A stretch of 64,000 bases of DNA, taken from Haematobia irritans (lineage: Eukaryota > Arthropoda > Insecta > Diptera > Muscidae). Below are positions 23,062 to 34,641 of this stretch, piece after piece. The stretch spans positions 98,930,852-98,994,851 of the forward strand of contig NC_134401.1 of NCBI RefSeq assembly GCF_050003625.1, in the 5' to 3' direction. Position 1 is the stretch's first letter; each line of letters opens with the position of its first letter. Below the pieces are notes generated by a model that ran no database searches, was not told the DNA's origin, and saw nothing but the letters and a program-made list of their open reading frames with translations. Position numbers and translations under genes: made by a program.

Positions 23062-23660
23062 CGGGAGACTTAATGTAAGCCAAGAGAAGACATAAGCATA
23101 TTCACTAGAAAGAGTAACCTTAGGAATCTGATTTGGAAGAGTCACATTAAAGAGAGGACTGAGAAAGCCTATATATGTAGGGCACTGTGCAGAAGAACGG
23201 TGGGCTCTCAACGGGACCTGAATTCAATGGTGACGCCCTGTACACTCGTATATGAGAGCGTAATGAGACAAATTTTGACATACGCGTCCATAGTCCGGCG
23301 GACATTGATGGAGAGCCAGTGCAACATACTTCTGTAGGAAACGGATCCTACCAGACTCTGCCTATTCACTATAAGGACTAAAATTATCGAAAATACCGAA
23401 CATATTCTTTTCAGCAAGATGATACCATTATCTGATAAAAAATAAAGTACTTGGGAGTAATGTTAGACAGAACAGCAGCAGAGAGGTGGACTGATAATGG
23501 GTGCTGAATCTAAAGATGACACACTGGATATATGAGAGCGTAATTAAGCCTATACTGACATACGCATCGATATTCTAGTGGACATCGATGGAGAGGAAAG
23601 GTAACATATAATTGTTACAACAGGCCCAACGGACATGACATAACTGGACAATGAAATGAG

Positions 23661-23989
23661 TGTGCTAAGACGTTCTGTTACCCAGGTTCAACCCCCGGTG
23701 GAAGCGAAGAAGTTTTTCAATTTGTAAAAATTAGACAATAAAATCGAAGAATACTGATAAAAGTAAAATGTGAAATTGGAGAAAATTCTTTTGTGTTTTA
23801 AATTTCTTCATCCGAAGAAATTTAAAAAACAATTAATTAAACAATTAATTAAAGACAATAAAAACAAATCATTCATTTTCTTACATAACTATGGGTTCTT
23901 AGTTTGATTAACAAATGGTTTGTATCAATTAATTTTCTAATTAAAGATGTAAATATTTAATTTTTTTATTAAAAATTAAAAAAAACAAG
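23661..23989. other. AT-rich stretch without recognised features
   Basis: Only low-complexity TTAATTAA-type sequence is seen. A short segment near 23680-23710 (AGGTTCAACCCCCGGTGG) resembles a decayed tRNA-like B box. Confidence 0.3.
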
Positions 23990-24227
23990 TATATACGGCA
24001 GCAAGTTCGGCCAGGCCGAAGCTTATGTACCCTCCACCATGGATTGCGTAGAAACTTCTACTAAAGACGGTCATCCACAATTAAATTACTTGGGTTGCGG
24101 TAACACTTGCCGATGGCAATGTATCTTAAAACTTCCTAACGCCGTCTTCTAAATTGCAAGGTAGTCCATACGCGATATATATTACACTAAAAAAGGCCGA
24201 TTAAATACGTATATAATTAAGTTTAAG

Positions 24228-24473
24228 AAAAAATGTCTATAGAAATAAAATTTTGACAAAAGTTTCTATAGAAATAAAATTTTGACAAAATTTTCTATAG
24301 AAATAAAATTTTGACAAAATTTTCTATAGAAATAAAATTTTGACAAAATTTTCTATAGAAATAAAATTTTGACAAAATTTTCAAAGAATTAAAATATTGA
24401 CAACATACTCCATAGAACTAAAAATTTTGACAACATTTTCTATAGAAATAAAATTTGAAAAATTTTTCTATAC
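24228..24473. repeat. Short minisatellite array, 29-bp CTATAG units
   Basis: About eight units of the same core as 11575-13065 (TTTCTATAGAAATAAAATTT); the array resumes at 25451-25510 after element B, showing that B inserted at the TA of a CTATAG unit. Confidence 0.85.
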
Positions 24474-25448
24474 ACGCTCACAAAAAATCGCTTCTGTAAC
24501 ATATACTCCCAAACATATTTTGCTTCAAGCATATACATTTTTGGGTATTGCCCAAACATTTATATGTTTGATCTCTTCCAATATATAATATGTTTGAAAG
24601 CATATTGGTCTAAACAATATATGTTTGGGTAGTCTAAGTTCCAAACATTTTGTATTTTTGCATCCAAATTCAATAATGTTGTCTTCCAAAAAACAATATG
24701 TTATTATGTGAACATATAATATGTTTGGAAGCATTTTGCACCCAAAAATATTATATGCTTAAAAAAAATTCTCCCAAACAATATTGTGCTCAAAATTTTA
24801 TTTATTTATTTATATATTTACAATCATAATGAATTATGAAAATAAACAGGTAATATAGGTGCTAACAACATAGGTTTTCGACCTGAATGCTCAAAATTTT
24901 GTTTCTGCCCAATTGTATATTCCCCCACATCTTTCTCACTTCCACGAGATTTTTTAGTTCTTAGCACCTTTTTCTGTAATACAAACATTGTAGAAGAAAT
25001 TATTCAATTGTACGATTTTTTTATTTTAATTTTACCTTTTGCCGGACGGGGATTCGAACAGCGGACCACACAGTTTGTAAGGATCAAAGAAGTAGCTGAT
25101 CAATTGCCCAAGGAAAAATAAAATGTTAATTTTGTAATAACAAGCAACAACCACCAACTTAATTCAATATCGCTCCCTGTTAAATAGCGCTCCAAGCTAC
25201 TAAACACATATATGTTTATAGGCTATTTCTAAATTAATATATGTTTGCATCCACGCATATTATATTTACAAACATTTTATGTCCCAAACATAATATGTGC
25301 TAACATATTAACATATATGTCCCAAACAAGTTATGCTAGTTTATGAACATTATATGCTTGCACTCAAAAATATTGTGTTTAAAAATTTGTGTTCCAAACA
25401 TACCATGTTTATAGCCAAACATATGAAAAACTGTCTTTTTCATCCGTG
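24474..25448. mobile_element. TA-target element with tRNA-like segment (copy B, intact ends)
   Basis: It begins CACGCTCACAAAAAATCGC and ends CTTTTTCATCCGTG, flanked by TA on both sides (24472-24473, 25449-25450) inside a TTTCTATAGAAAT minisatellite unit. The 975 bp are almost identical to copy A. The interior is rich in CAAACATAT/ATATGTTTG words and has a tRNA-like block on the minus strand near 25035-25110. No ORF looks coding, so it is non-autonomous; a TA target fits the Tc1/mariner superfamily. Confidence 0.85.
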
Positions 25449-25644
25449 TAGGAATAAAATTTTGGCAAAATTTTCAATAGAACAAAATTTTCTATAGAAA
25501 TAAAATTTTGATAGATTATTTTTGGCTCGAGTGGCAACCATGATTATGAATCGATATGGACCACTTTTTGTGTGATTGGGGATCGGCTATATATAACTAT
25601 AGACCGATATGGACCAATTTTGGCATGGTTGTTAGGGACCATAT

Positions 25645-25729
25645 AGGTTAGGTTAGGTGGCAGCCCGATGTATCAGGCACGACCTGGTGTATGCAAGGCG
25701 GGCATGCTAACCATTGCACCACGGTGGCT
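25645..25729 (-). mobile_element. Internally deleted SINE scrap
   Basis: The tail end (AGGTTAGGTTAGGTGGCAGC) is joined directly to the head (GCATGCTAACCATTGCACCA), with the middle lost. GACCATATA lies on both sides at 25638-25646 and 25740-25748, consistent with a target duplication. Confidence 0.75.
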
Positions 25730-26876
25730 AAAAAGTAAAGACCATATAATAACACCACGTACCAAATTTCAACCGGATTGGATGAATTTTACTTCTCCAA
25801 AAGGCACCGGAGGTCAAATCTAGGGATCGGTTTATATAGGGGCTATATATAATTATGGACCAATTCGTGCATGGTTGTTAGAGACCATATACTTACACCA
25901 CGTACCAAATTTCAACGGGATCGGATGAATTTTGATCCTCCAAGAGGTTCCGGAGGTCAAATCTGGGGATCGATTTATATGGGGGCTATATATAATTATG
26001 GACCGATATGGACCAATTCGTGCATGGTTGTTAGAGACCATATACTTACACCACGTACCAAATTTCAACTGAATCAAATGAATTTTGGTCTTCGAAGAGG
26101 CTCCGGAGGTCAAATCTGGTGATCGGTTTGTATGGGGGCTATATATAATTATGGACGATGTGGACCAATTTTTGCATGGTCATTAGAGACCATATACTAA
26201 CACCATGTATCAAATTTCAGCCGGATCGGATGAAATTTGCTTCCCTTAGAGGCTCCGCAAGCGAAATCGAGGGGTCGGTTTATATGAGGGCTATATATAA
26301 TTATGGACCGATGCGGACTAATTTTTGCATGGTTGTTAGAGACCATATACTAACACCATGTACCAAATTTCAGCCGGATCGGATGAAATTTGCTTCTCTT
26401 AGAGGCTCCGAAAGCCAAATCGGGGGATCGGTTTATATGGGGGCTATACATAATTATGGACCGATGTGGACCAATTTTTGCATGGTTGTTAGAGACCATA
26501 TACTAACACCTTGTACCAAATTTCAGCCGGATCCGATGAAATTTGCTGCCCTTAGAGGGTCTGCAAGCCAAATTTGGGGGTCCGTTTATATGGGGGCTAT
26601 ACGTAAAAGTGGACCGATATGGCCCATTTGCAATACCATCCGACCTACATCAATAACAACTACTTGTGCCAAGTTTCAAGTCGATAGCTTGTTTCGTTCG
26701 GAAGTTAGCGTGATTTCAACAGACGGACGGACAGACGGTCATGCTCAGATCGACTCAGAATTTCACCACGACCCAGAATATATACACTTTATGGGGTCTT
26801 AGACCAATATTTCGATGTGTTACAAACGGAATGACAAAGGTTATATACCCCCCATCCTATGGTGGAGGGTATAAAA

Positions 26877-28031
26877 ACAATCATGTTTTTAACTGACTTA
26901 GACTTCCAGGTGTGATTAATAAGTTAATTAAATCAATTAATTTTCATCAATTAATTTTTTAATTAGAAATATTTTGGTGATATATTTTTCAGAAAAAAGT
27001 AATACGAAACATGATGATATATATCATTAGTAAAAAAAGTTTAATTGCAGATATGATTTTGAGAGAAGTAACAAAATCCAGCACTGGGAATCGTCCGCCT
27101 ACCGCCTATCGTTATGATTGTGTTATATTTTCAAATGTTATAAGTAATACTGGCAAGGATTAACTGTACTAGTTGCTAAGTATGTGCGAAATTCGTCTGT
27201 CTTCCAGTTAATTAAATTAAAATTGTAATTACCCTACACATTGTGCAAGAGATATGGACAAAGGACAATAACTAATTCGATATTAGACTACGGGCTGAAT
27301 GTCATGGTGATGACATTCATATTAAAAGGGAATAAAAGTTTAGTTGCATGCCGCACTGCCACCATGTTTAAGTATGATGACGATGCGGCAGCTGTTATCA
27401 TTATTTCATGGAAGGACAGACCGAATTCTACCAACTGTGCCACCGCACCTCATTACATTCTATAATGCTATCTTGAAACAATATGAGTTCAATTTTAATT
27501 AAAAATTTGTATGATTGTGTCAATACGTAATGGCAAATTCTAATAAACTTGCATTGATTGTCGGTCTACCACTCTGCCTCGCTCGCTCTCCTCCTCTTTC
27601 TATATGTATCAATCATGCCTGGGGTTTTTATATACTGGTTTGTATTTTCCGGAGCTACTAAATGCTATCTAATATTGATTTCTAGAAATTTACATCACCT
27701 GTGTGTCATAGTCAGGTGTTACCAACCTTGGGGACCAATTACGAAATTGGTAGTAGAATGTTACATGGTCACATACCAATAGACCAATTGTTTTGTAATA
27801 GTATCGTGTTTTGTGGGAAAAAACAAATAAATTTTTATTGGCAATTAATCTTGATAGATAAATGTTAAATATTTGTAACATCAGAGAATGAAGTCGATTC
27901 CTTTTGTCAGGGCGAAAAGTACTAAACAGCTGTGGCGGCTTGGAGAAGTTTCTCTCATAAAGCCCAGTATGCAGCTCTAGTGAAATTGACGCAACCTCTA
28001 AGTAACCCTCTGAGTAATGCTGCTAACATTA
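26877..28031. other. Unassigned intergenic stretch
   Basis: Low repeat content. Short ORFs of about 75 codons (27241-27465, 27558-27782) show no motif, no conserved start context and no splice pattern. I see no gene here. Confidence 0.4.
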
Positions 28032-29050
28032 ACAGGTTGGCTGATAAGTCGGTCTGACACATAGATAGCGTCGCTAGTATTAAATGTATATTATTTTTAT
28101 ATAGTACCAACCTTCAAATGATTCGTGTCAAAATTTGACGTCTGTAAGTCAATTAGTTTATGAGATAGAGCGTCTTTTGTGAAGCAACTTTTGTTATTGT
28201 GAAAAAAATGTAAAAAAATGAATTTCGTGTTTTGATAAAATACTATTTTCTGAAGGGAAAAAATACGGTGGAAGCAAAAACTTGGCTTGATAATGAGTTT
28301 CCTGACTCTGCCCCAGGGAAATCAACAACAATTGATTGGTATGCAAAATTCAAGCGTGATGAAATGAGCACGGAGGATGGTAAACGTAGTGGACGCCCGA
28401 AAGAGGTGGTTACCGACGAAAACATCAAAACAATCCACAAAATGATTTTGAATGACCGTAAAATGAAGTTGATCTAGATAGCAGAGGCCTTAAAGGTATC
28501 AAAGGAACGTGTTTGTTATATCATTCATCAATATTTGGATATGCGGAAGCTCTGTGCAAAATGGATGCCGCGCGAGCTCACATTTGACCAAAAACAACAA
28601 CGTGTTGATGATTCTGAGCGGGGTTTGCAGCTGTTAACTCGTAATACACCCGAGTTTTTCCGTCGATATGTGACAAAGGAGGAAACATGGCTCCATCACT
28701 ACACTCCTGAGTCCAATCGACAGTCGGCTGAGTGGACAGCGACCGGTGAACCGTCTCCGAAGCGTGGAAAGACTCAAATGTCGGCTGGCAAAGTAATGGC
28801 CTCTGTTTTTTGGGATGCGCATGGAATAGTTTTTATCGATTATCTTGAGAAGGGAAAAACCATCAACAGTGACTATTATATGGCGTTATTGGAGCGTTCG
28901 AAGGTCGAAATCGTGCCAAAACGGTCCCACCAAGACAACGCACCGTGCCACAAGTCATTGAGAACGATGGCACAAATTCATGAATTGACTTTCTCTTGTT
29001 CTCAGACCTCAATAGGATGCTCGCAGGAAAAAATTTGGCTGCAATGAAGA
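28032..29050 (+). mobile_element. irritans-type mariner (Himar1-like), 3'-truncated copy
   Basis: It opens with ACAGGTTGGCTGATAAGTC after TA. The transposase text closely matches the Himar1 family: KNTVEAKTWLDNEFPDSAPG, WLHHYTPESNRQSAEW, SVFWDAHGI, HQDNAPCHKS. The ORF at 28232-28477 ends in a TAG replacing a GAG codon; a second ORF at 28535-29047 has an internal deletion before the second catalytic aspartate and loses frame near the end. The third aspartate region (SPDLAPSD) and right inverted repeat are absent, so it cannot transpose itself. Confidence 0.9.
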
Positions 29051-29399
29051 GGTGAATCAATAAAGTGCAAGAGTTCAACGATGCACAAAAAAAGTTAGAC
29101 TGCAAAGAGTTGCTTCTCTTGCCACTTCAAATTGATCAGTTTGTCAACAAACAAAATGATCGAGTCTACTTGCCAAAGAGGTAAGCTCAAAACTTACTTC
29201 TTCGAATGGCCACCGGAAATGAAGCGCTGTCGATAGTAATGGTGCGGGCCATCGGAACGGCTGATGGTCGTATAATTTCTTCCTATTAGTGCATCGTTGT
29301 ACTGGGAGGAAGATCACCGCCAGTCAGCGAAAGAGCTGCTTAGAGAGACACATCTATGCTATCTCAGCTACGTTGTACCATCTACAGGTCACTTCTGAA
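29051..29399. other. Unassigned stretch after the mariner copy
   Basis: It has moderate GC and mixed frames with stops. It may be part of an old transposon, but I recognise no motif. Confidence 0.3.
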
Positions 29400-29755
29400 C
29401 CCAGCAATTCAAAATAAATGCTCGAAGTGTAGACATTCGACTCACATCCACGGTAGCCACTCGAGCCTAAAATTATCTGCCAAAATTGGAAAAAATGTTA
29501 CCAAAGCACTACCAAACAAAAAAACTTTTTTTCCAAAATTTGATTTCCATATTTATTTCTATAGCAAATCAAATTTTATTTCTATAGAAAATTTTGTCAA
29601 AATTTTATTTCTATTGAAAATTTTGTCAACATTTTATTTCTATAGAAAATTTTGTCAAAAATTTATTTCTATAGAAAATTTTGTCAAAATTTCATTTCTA
29701 TAGAAAATTTTGTCAAAATTTTATTTCTATAAATTTTATTTCTATAGTTCTGCTG
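29400..29755 (-). repeat. Element carrying the 29-bp minisatellite (reverse)
   Basis: GTAGCCACTCGAGCC near 29453 is the reverse of the border GGCTCGAGTGACAACC. The CTATAG-unit array in reverse follows at 29556-29750 (ATTTCTATAGAAAATTTTGTC). Confidence 0.75.
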
Positions 29756-29895
29756 CAAGTAGAGGATGCTGATGAGGAATGTGGTAATTCCGAAACGTGC
29801 GTCCATCCAACCATCTTGCAGTCGATAGGGCTTTGCCAAAATAAATTTTACAAATATTCTTTTCCTCTGTTGGTTAAGCTACACTTGTAGTTTAG

Positions 29896-30290
29896 TCAAT
29901 GCATGGTTTTAAGCTGAAATAAATTTAAACCAGAAAATTCTTCTAAAAACTTCGCTTCTTCAGATGTCGAAAAAAGTTTTCCTTTCAATTTATTTTTTAC
30001 GTGCGAGAATAAACAGAAGTCATTCGGTGCCAAGTCGGGACTATACGGCGAATGGCCGATCACTTCTATGTTTTGAGTACTCAAAAGTGCAGTTATTCGA
30101 TCCGATCTCTGAGATCTCGCATTGTAGTAGAAATCTTCCCGATTTCTTGGAAGACAACTGGCAAACAAATGTTTGTATAGCACCGTTATGTATGGTTCTG
30201 GTGGTACGATTGCCACATGTCCAGATTTTCCAAGGAAACCAGGCGACCTTTTGATCTCTTACAGCCATGGAGATTCTCAACCACGGTCAA
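29896..30290 (-). pseudogene. Mariner transposase C-terminal fragment of another subfamily
   Basis: The minus strand reads HSPYSPDLAPNDFCLFSHVK, the third-aspartate block of mariner transposases, followed by KNKLKGKLFSTSEEAKF. It differs clearly from the Himar1-like copies nearby, so it is a separate, older lineage. Upstream residues are scrambled by frameshifts, and no inverted repeats were identified. Confidence 0.7.
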
Positions 30291-30309
30291 ATACGTCTCA
30301 CGGATGGAA

Positions 30310-30650
30310 TCATCGAGAATGTTATCCTCACAGTGCTCGATTGACTTTACTTAATTCCGAAATAGAAATAGCAACCAGTACTCCATCCACAGATGGTGCG
30401 ACGCGTGTGGTAGATGTGTGATAGTAGATCCATTGATCTGTCATTAGTTCTTCCTGTGATAGAAATGGGATTTAAAAATAATTCCCTTAAGAAAATTGCC
30501 CTCACATTGCTCGATTAACCTCTTTATAGTCTTCAACTCAATTTTGATTAATTCCGAAATAGAAAAAAACAATCATCACTCCATCGGCGGTTGGTGTGAT
30601 GGTAGATCCATTGACTTGTGACAAGTTCTTCGTGTGATAGAAACATGACT
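30310..30650. repeat. Two imperfect tandem copies of a ~170-bp sequence
   Basis: Shared phrases in order: CTCACAGTGCTCGATTGACT / CTCACATTGCTCGATTAACC, ATTCCGAAATAGAAA, ACTCCATC, TGGTGCGACG / TGGTGTGATG, GTAGATCCATTGA, AGTTCTTCCTGTGATAGAAA / AGTTCTTCGTGTGATAGAAA. No coding frame is shared. Confidence 0.65.
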
Positions 30651-31349
30651 TAGTAAATAAAAGTAGATAAAGACCAAGAAATGAATTCCAAACACCTACC
30701 GTTTCCACCTTTCTCTGTTAACCTAGAGCAATCAGTAATCATGATGGACATATCTATGTTTGAATATAAATCCATGGGCGCATTAACACTGATTTAAGAC
30801 GGGTGTGCCACTGAGTTGCCCATTTTTAGTTGAGTCAATCCTCATGTGCCTATTGTATTAGTTATTTTTTTTTTATTTCGATGCAACCTTCATTTGCACA
30901 GTGAAAAGTTGCTCCAAAGCGCGTAGTTTCTCTGTGCTTATGGCATCGTTTGTGTTTTTCAATTTTCCCAGATGGTGTCTTGTGGGACAGGCCGAATGGA
31001 TGATGACTGAGTATGCTGGGAGTAGCACATTACGACACTTTTCACACACACACACATGAGAACACTTCTCGACAACAAACTGTGATGGAATGGCAATGGA
31101 AATGTAGGCCAATATGTATCTGGCAGATACTTGAATTGCGTCGTTGTTGGTTGCTGCAGATGATTACAAATTTTTCTATTTTATTTCCCCCCATCTATTT
31201 TTCCTTCACTCTTTTTCATTTTTTCGCTGCTATTTGTCCCATATCTGGGATGATATTAATAAATACATGTCCATTGCAAGGTATTAACAGATATATGGAC
31301 AACTGTTGGTTTAATTCGGTATTTTTATTCTACACCTAAAGTTCGATTG
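30651..31349. other. Unassigned intergenic stretch
   Basis: It contains a short CA run near 31041 and pyrimidine-rich sequence near 31170-31225. No supported gene; the minus ORF at 30873-31112 has no recognisable domain. Confidence 0.35.
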
Positions 31350-31445
31350 TAGTGGTACAATGGTTAGCTTGGCCACAAGGTTCAATTCCAGTTTCGACCG
31401 AACACCATAAAGGTTTTTAGCGGTGGTTTATCCCCCCGCAATAAT
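31350..31445 (+). mobile_element. Diverged SINE head
   Basis: GTAGTGGTACAATGGTTAGC, AGGTTCAATTCC and GACCGAACACCATAAAGG follow the order of the SINE at 8371 with many changes. Confidence 0.6.
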
Positions 31446-31635
31446 GCTGCACGCACGAAGGAATATGATCACCCCAAACATACTTCAAGAGCAAAATATT
31501 ATTTTTAGATGGAGAACATGTATGTATGTTTGTGGAAACATTCACAAATACGCATTGGAATACTCTGATTGCAGTACTCGAAATCAAATACGCCATGTTT
31601 TAGTAGACCAAATTATTCGCTTGCTCCTTGGAGGG

Positions 31636-32325
31636 CGTAAAAACATGTAGAAGCGTTGATATGGACAGCGACCACCAACTACTAGTTGGAACTTTCCGTC
31701 TAAGGTCTACAGCGGTCAAACAAAGCAAAAAGACAGTAAAATATGAGGTAGTGAAACTACTGGACCCAACAGCCGTGGCGATGTATAACAACAGTTTAGC
31801 GTTAAACATGAAGAATGAAAATTGGGAAGAAGTTATAATAATATGAAAGCATAGGGCGAATGATATGCTTGGTACTCACAAAAATCGGCGCAAGCCATGG
31901 ATTATGCGCTTTACAGGCTATCAGTTATTCCGGATGGAATGTCGGTCTTTGTAAAGAATCTTACAGTGTGACGAACCGATACGACTTGTCGGCGATGACT
32001 AAATAATCGGTAAATGTGTTATCGATCCCATAAATATGCAGCAGTATCGATTATGCCTTCGGACTTAACTTATAATGTGGCCGATATATGTGATATGTCC
32101 GACACGAGCACTGTCGTCCGGTATAGCTGATAGTCTGTAAGGCGGATTAGCGACAGCAAATGGGCTGAAATACAAAAGAGGAAGAAAGTTTAAACGCTAA
32201 ATTATTACAGTAGTAGACATGGCAAAAAAGCTCACTACCAAAACAGAATACAGACGTGTGTCCTGGAACAAGCAGCAAATATGCCTAAGGTCTACGCATC
32301 CATAAATAAGATTAGAGGTAACAGC
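31636..32325 (+). pseudogene. RTE-type LINE fragment (end of endonuclease)
   Basis: The frame at 31628-31846 reads RSVDMDSDHQLLVGTFRLRS, the SDH catalytic end of the LINE endonuclease as in RTE elements (DxxSDHxLV). Weak linker-like sequence follows to 32325. Further parts of an RTE LINE in the same orientation lie at 35765-35965 (ARKAGPDDIPAEL-like text) and 37822-38470, so one decayed element has probably been split by the mariner block and later repeats. Confidence 0.65.
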
Positions 32326-32468
32326 ATCAGAATCACTGCGACCGAACACCACACTGCGATACAGTTATGGCAACTTTCTAACATCGTCTACGTCACAACT
32401 CAATCGGTGGCGGGAATACTATATTGAACAACAGCGAACCCTCGACCACAATACATAGCAACAGCATA

Positions 32469-33069
32469 ACAGGTTGGCTGATAAGTCCCCGGTCTAACAA
32501 AGAAAAACACATTTTTTTTTGTCAAAATTCGTTTTTATTATTCAACATAGTTCCCTTCAAGAGCGATACAACGACTATAACGACCTTCCAATTTTTTGAT
32601 ACCATTTTGGTAGTACTCCTTCGGTTTTGCCTCAAAATAGGCCTCAGTTTCGGCGATCACCTCTTCATTGCAGCCAAATATTTTCCCTGCGAGCATCCTT
32701 TTGAGGTCTGAGAACAAGAAAAAGTCACTGGGGGCCAGATCTGGAGAATACGGTGGGTAGGGAAGCAATTCATGAATTTTTGCCATCGTTCTCAATGACT
32801 TGTGGTGCGTTGTCTTGGTGGAACAACACTTTTTTCTTCTTCATATGGGACCGTTTTACCCCGATTTCGACCTTCAAACGCTCCAATAACGCCATATAAT
32901 AGTCACTGTTGATGGTTTTTCCCTTCTCAAGATAATCGATAAAAATTATTCCATGCGCATCCCAAAAAACAGAGGCCATTACTTTGTCAGCGGACTTTTG
33001 AGTCTTTCCACGCTTCGGAGTCGGTTCACCGGTCGCTGTCCACTCAGCCGACTGTCGATTGGACTCAGG
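32469..33069 (-). mobile_element. Himar1-like mariner, partial duplicate copy
   Basis: It opens at the reverse-strand end with ACAGGTTGGCTGATAAGTCC. The minus-strand ORFs carry GKTINSDYYMALLERLKVEI and YSPDLAPSDFFLFSDLKRML. A small deletion removes part of the helix between the second and third aspartates (CHKS is altered). It stops at 33069, where the MITE begins, and the 5' half is present only in the second unit, showing this is the truncated product of the tandem duplication. Confidence 0.85.
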
Positions 33070-33528
33070 CAGAGAATGAAGCCGACCCATTTTTGTCGGC
33101 GGCGGCTGACACTAAATTTTTTCCTCCGGCGGCGGCGGCTTGACGGCTAAGCTGATAAAAAATTGTTTGTTCGGCGGCGCAAAATTATCTATTATAAAAT
33201 CAATTTGAAGTTTTCCGAATTGTAATGAGATTAGTTGTACAACCAATCCTACAATCAAATTTACATTTCATTCAAATTTTTTGAGCTAAATTTTTGTAAA
33301 ACTATTTTAGCAACTTGATACTAATTGATTGAAGGTGGAAAGTTCAAAATTTTGGCAAAAACTATAACAAATATTATTAAATTTTTCTGATATAAATCAA
33401 TATTTTAGATTAATTGGCGGCTAAATTTGAGTCGAGTTGAGTCGACATATTCGGCGGCGGCGTCGACTGCTAAAAACGGGTCGGCGACGGCTAAAATCGG
33501 CGGCGCGACTCGGCGGCTTCATTCTCTG
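33070..33528. mobile_element. hAT-type MITE (TIR CAGAGAATGAAGCCG), copy in unit 1
   Basis: 459 bp between CAGAGAATGAAGCCG and CGGCTTCATTCTCTG, GC-rich ends with CGGCGG repeats and an AT-rich middle. Only the left GACTCAGG is present here because the right flank was replaced by the duplication junction. Confidence 0.85.
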
Positions 33529-33977
33529 GAGGTAACAGCATCAGAAGCACTGCGACCGAACACCACACTGTGATACAGTTGTGGCAACTTTCTAACATCG
33601 TCTACGTCCCAACTCAAACGTTGGCGGGAATACTATATTGAACAACAGCGAACCCTCGACCACAATACATAGCAACAGCATAACATGTTGGCTGATAAGT
33701 CCCCGGTCTAACAAAGAAAAACACATTTTTTTTGTCAAAATTCGTTTTTATTATTCAACATAGTTCCCTTCAAGAGCGATACAACGACTATAACGACCTT
33801 CCAATTTTTTGATACCATTTTGGTAGTACTCCTTCGGTTTTGCCTCAAAATAGGCCTCAGTTTCGGCGATCACCTCTTCATTGCAGCCAAATATTTTCCC
33901 TGCGAGCATCCTTTTGAGGTCTGAGAACAAGAAAAAGTCACTGGGGGCCAGATCTGGAGAATACGGTGGGTGGGGAA

Positions 33978-34326
33978 GGTTAGGTTAGGTTATGTGGCAG
34001 CCCGATGTATCAGGCTCACTTAGACTATTCAGTCCATTGTGATACCACAGTGGTGAACTTCTCTCTTATCACTGAGTGCTGCCCGATTCCATGTTAAGCT
34101 CAATGACAAGGGACCTCCTTTTTATAGGCGAGTCCGAACGGCGTTCCACATTCCAGTGAAACCACTTAGAGAAGCTTTGAAACCCTCAGAAATGTCACCA
34201 GCATTACTGAGGTGGGATAATCCACCGCTGAAAAACTTTTTGGTGTTCGGTCGTAGCAGGAATCGAACCCACGACCTTGTGTATGCAAGGCGGGCATGCT
34301 AACCATTGCACCACGGTGGCTCCCAT
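33978..34326 (-). mobile_element. SINE inserted in mariner, 10-bp target duplication
   Basis: GGGTGGGGAA flanks both sides (33968-33977, 34327-34336). The sequence is close to the copies at 21777 and 22730. It is absent from unit 1 of the tandem duplication, so it arrived after the duplication or was lost from the other unit; arrival later is simpler. Confidence 0.9.
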
Positions 34327-34641
34327 GGGTGGGGAAGCAATTCATGAATTTTTGCCATCGTTCTCAATGACTTGTGGTGCGTTGTCTTGGTGGAACAACA
34401 CTTTTTTCTTCTTCATATGGGACCGTTTTACCCCGATTTCGACCTTCAAACGCTCCAATAACGCCATATAATAGTCACTGTTGATGGTTTTTCCCTTCTC
34501 AAGATAATCGATAAAAATTATTCCATGCGCATCCCAAAAAACAGAGGCCATTACTTTGTCAGCGGACTTTTGAGTCTTTCCACGCTTCGGAGACAGTTCA
34601 CCGGTCGCTGTCCACTCAGCCGACTGTCGATTGGACTCAGG

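Larger units (their letters stand above)
21690..23660 (+). pseudogene. Cluster of repeated LINE RT C-terminal fragments
   Basis: The same RT-tail module occurs about four times in the same orientation: 21690-22320 (split by a SINE), 22420-22728, 23085-23360 and 23440-23640. The best preserved reads KYLGVTLNKNLNWKTHIKEK then SVIRPVLTY, the conserved end of the RT domain in I/Jockey-type LINEs. Stops and frame shifts are frequent. The arrangement suggests tandem duplication of a LINE 3' part followed by SINE insertions, rather than four independent insertions. Confidence 0.75.
23990..26876 (+). repeat. Family-1 composite element, split by several insertions
   Basis: It starts AACAAGTATATACGGCAGCA and GTACCCTCCACCATGGATTG and ends GTTATATACCCCCCATCCTATGGTGGAGGGTAT. 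The ~130-bp units (ATCGGTTTATATGGGGGCTAT, ATGGACCGAT, CATGGTTGTTAGAGACCATA) are best preserved at 25740-26600. It is interrupted by minisatellite units, element B (24474-25448) and a SINE scrap (25645-25729). The end carries ACAGACGGACGGACAGACGG. Long ORFs such as the one at 26158-26802 follow the repeat unit and are not genes. Confidence 0.85.
32326..33529. repeat. Tandem duplication, unit 1 (~1.2 kb)
   Basis: It begins AGGTAACAGCATCAGAATCA and runs through RTE-derived sequence, the 3' part of a reverse mariner and a hAT-type MITE. The same order starts again at 33530. Differences between units are scattered single bases and tiny indels. The junction lies at the MITE end (ATTCTCTGG|AGGTAACAG). 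Confidence 0.85.

Noticed and set aside
25871..26802. Long ORFs with repeated MVVRDHILTP.TKFQ text
   Set aside because: They follow the ~130-bp tandem unit of a dispersed non-coding repeat, appear on both strands and in several copies, and have no domain.
27241..27782. Two ~75-codon ORFs in a low-repeat stretch
   Set aside because: No motif, start context or splice evidence; the length is within chance for this composition.
30873..31112. Cysteine-rich small protein (CSHVCVCEKCRN)
   Set aside because: Cysteine spacing fits no known domain, and the frame is short and unsupported by splice or start context.
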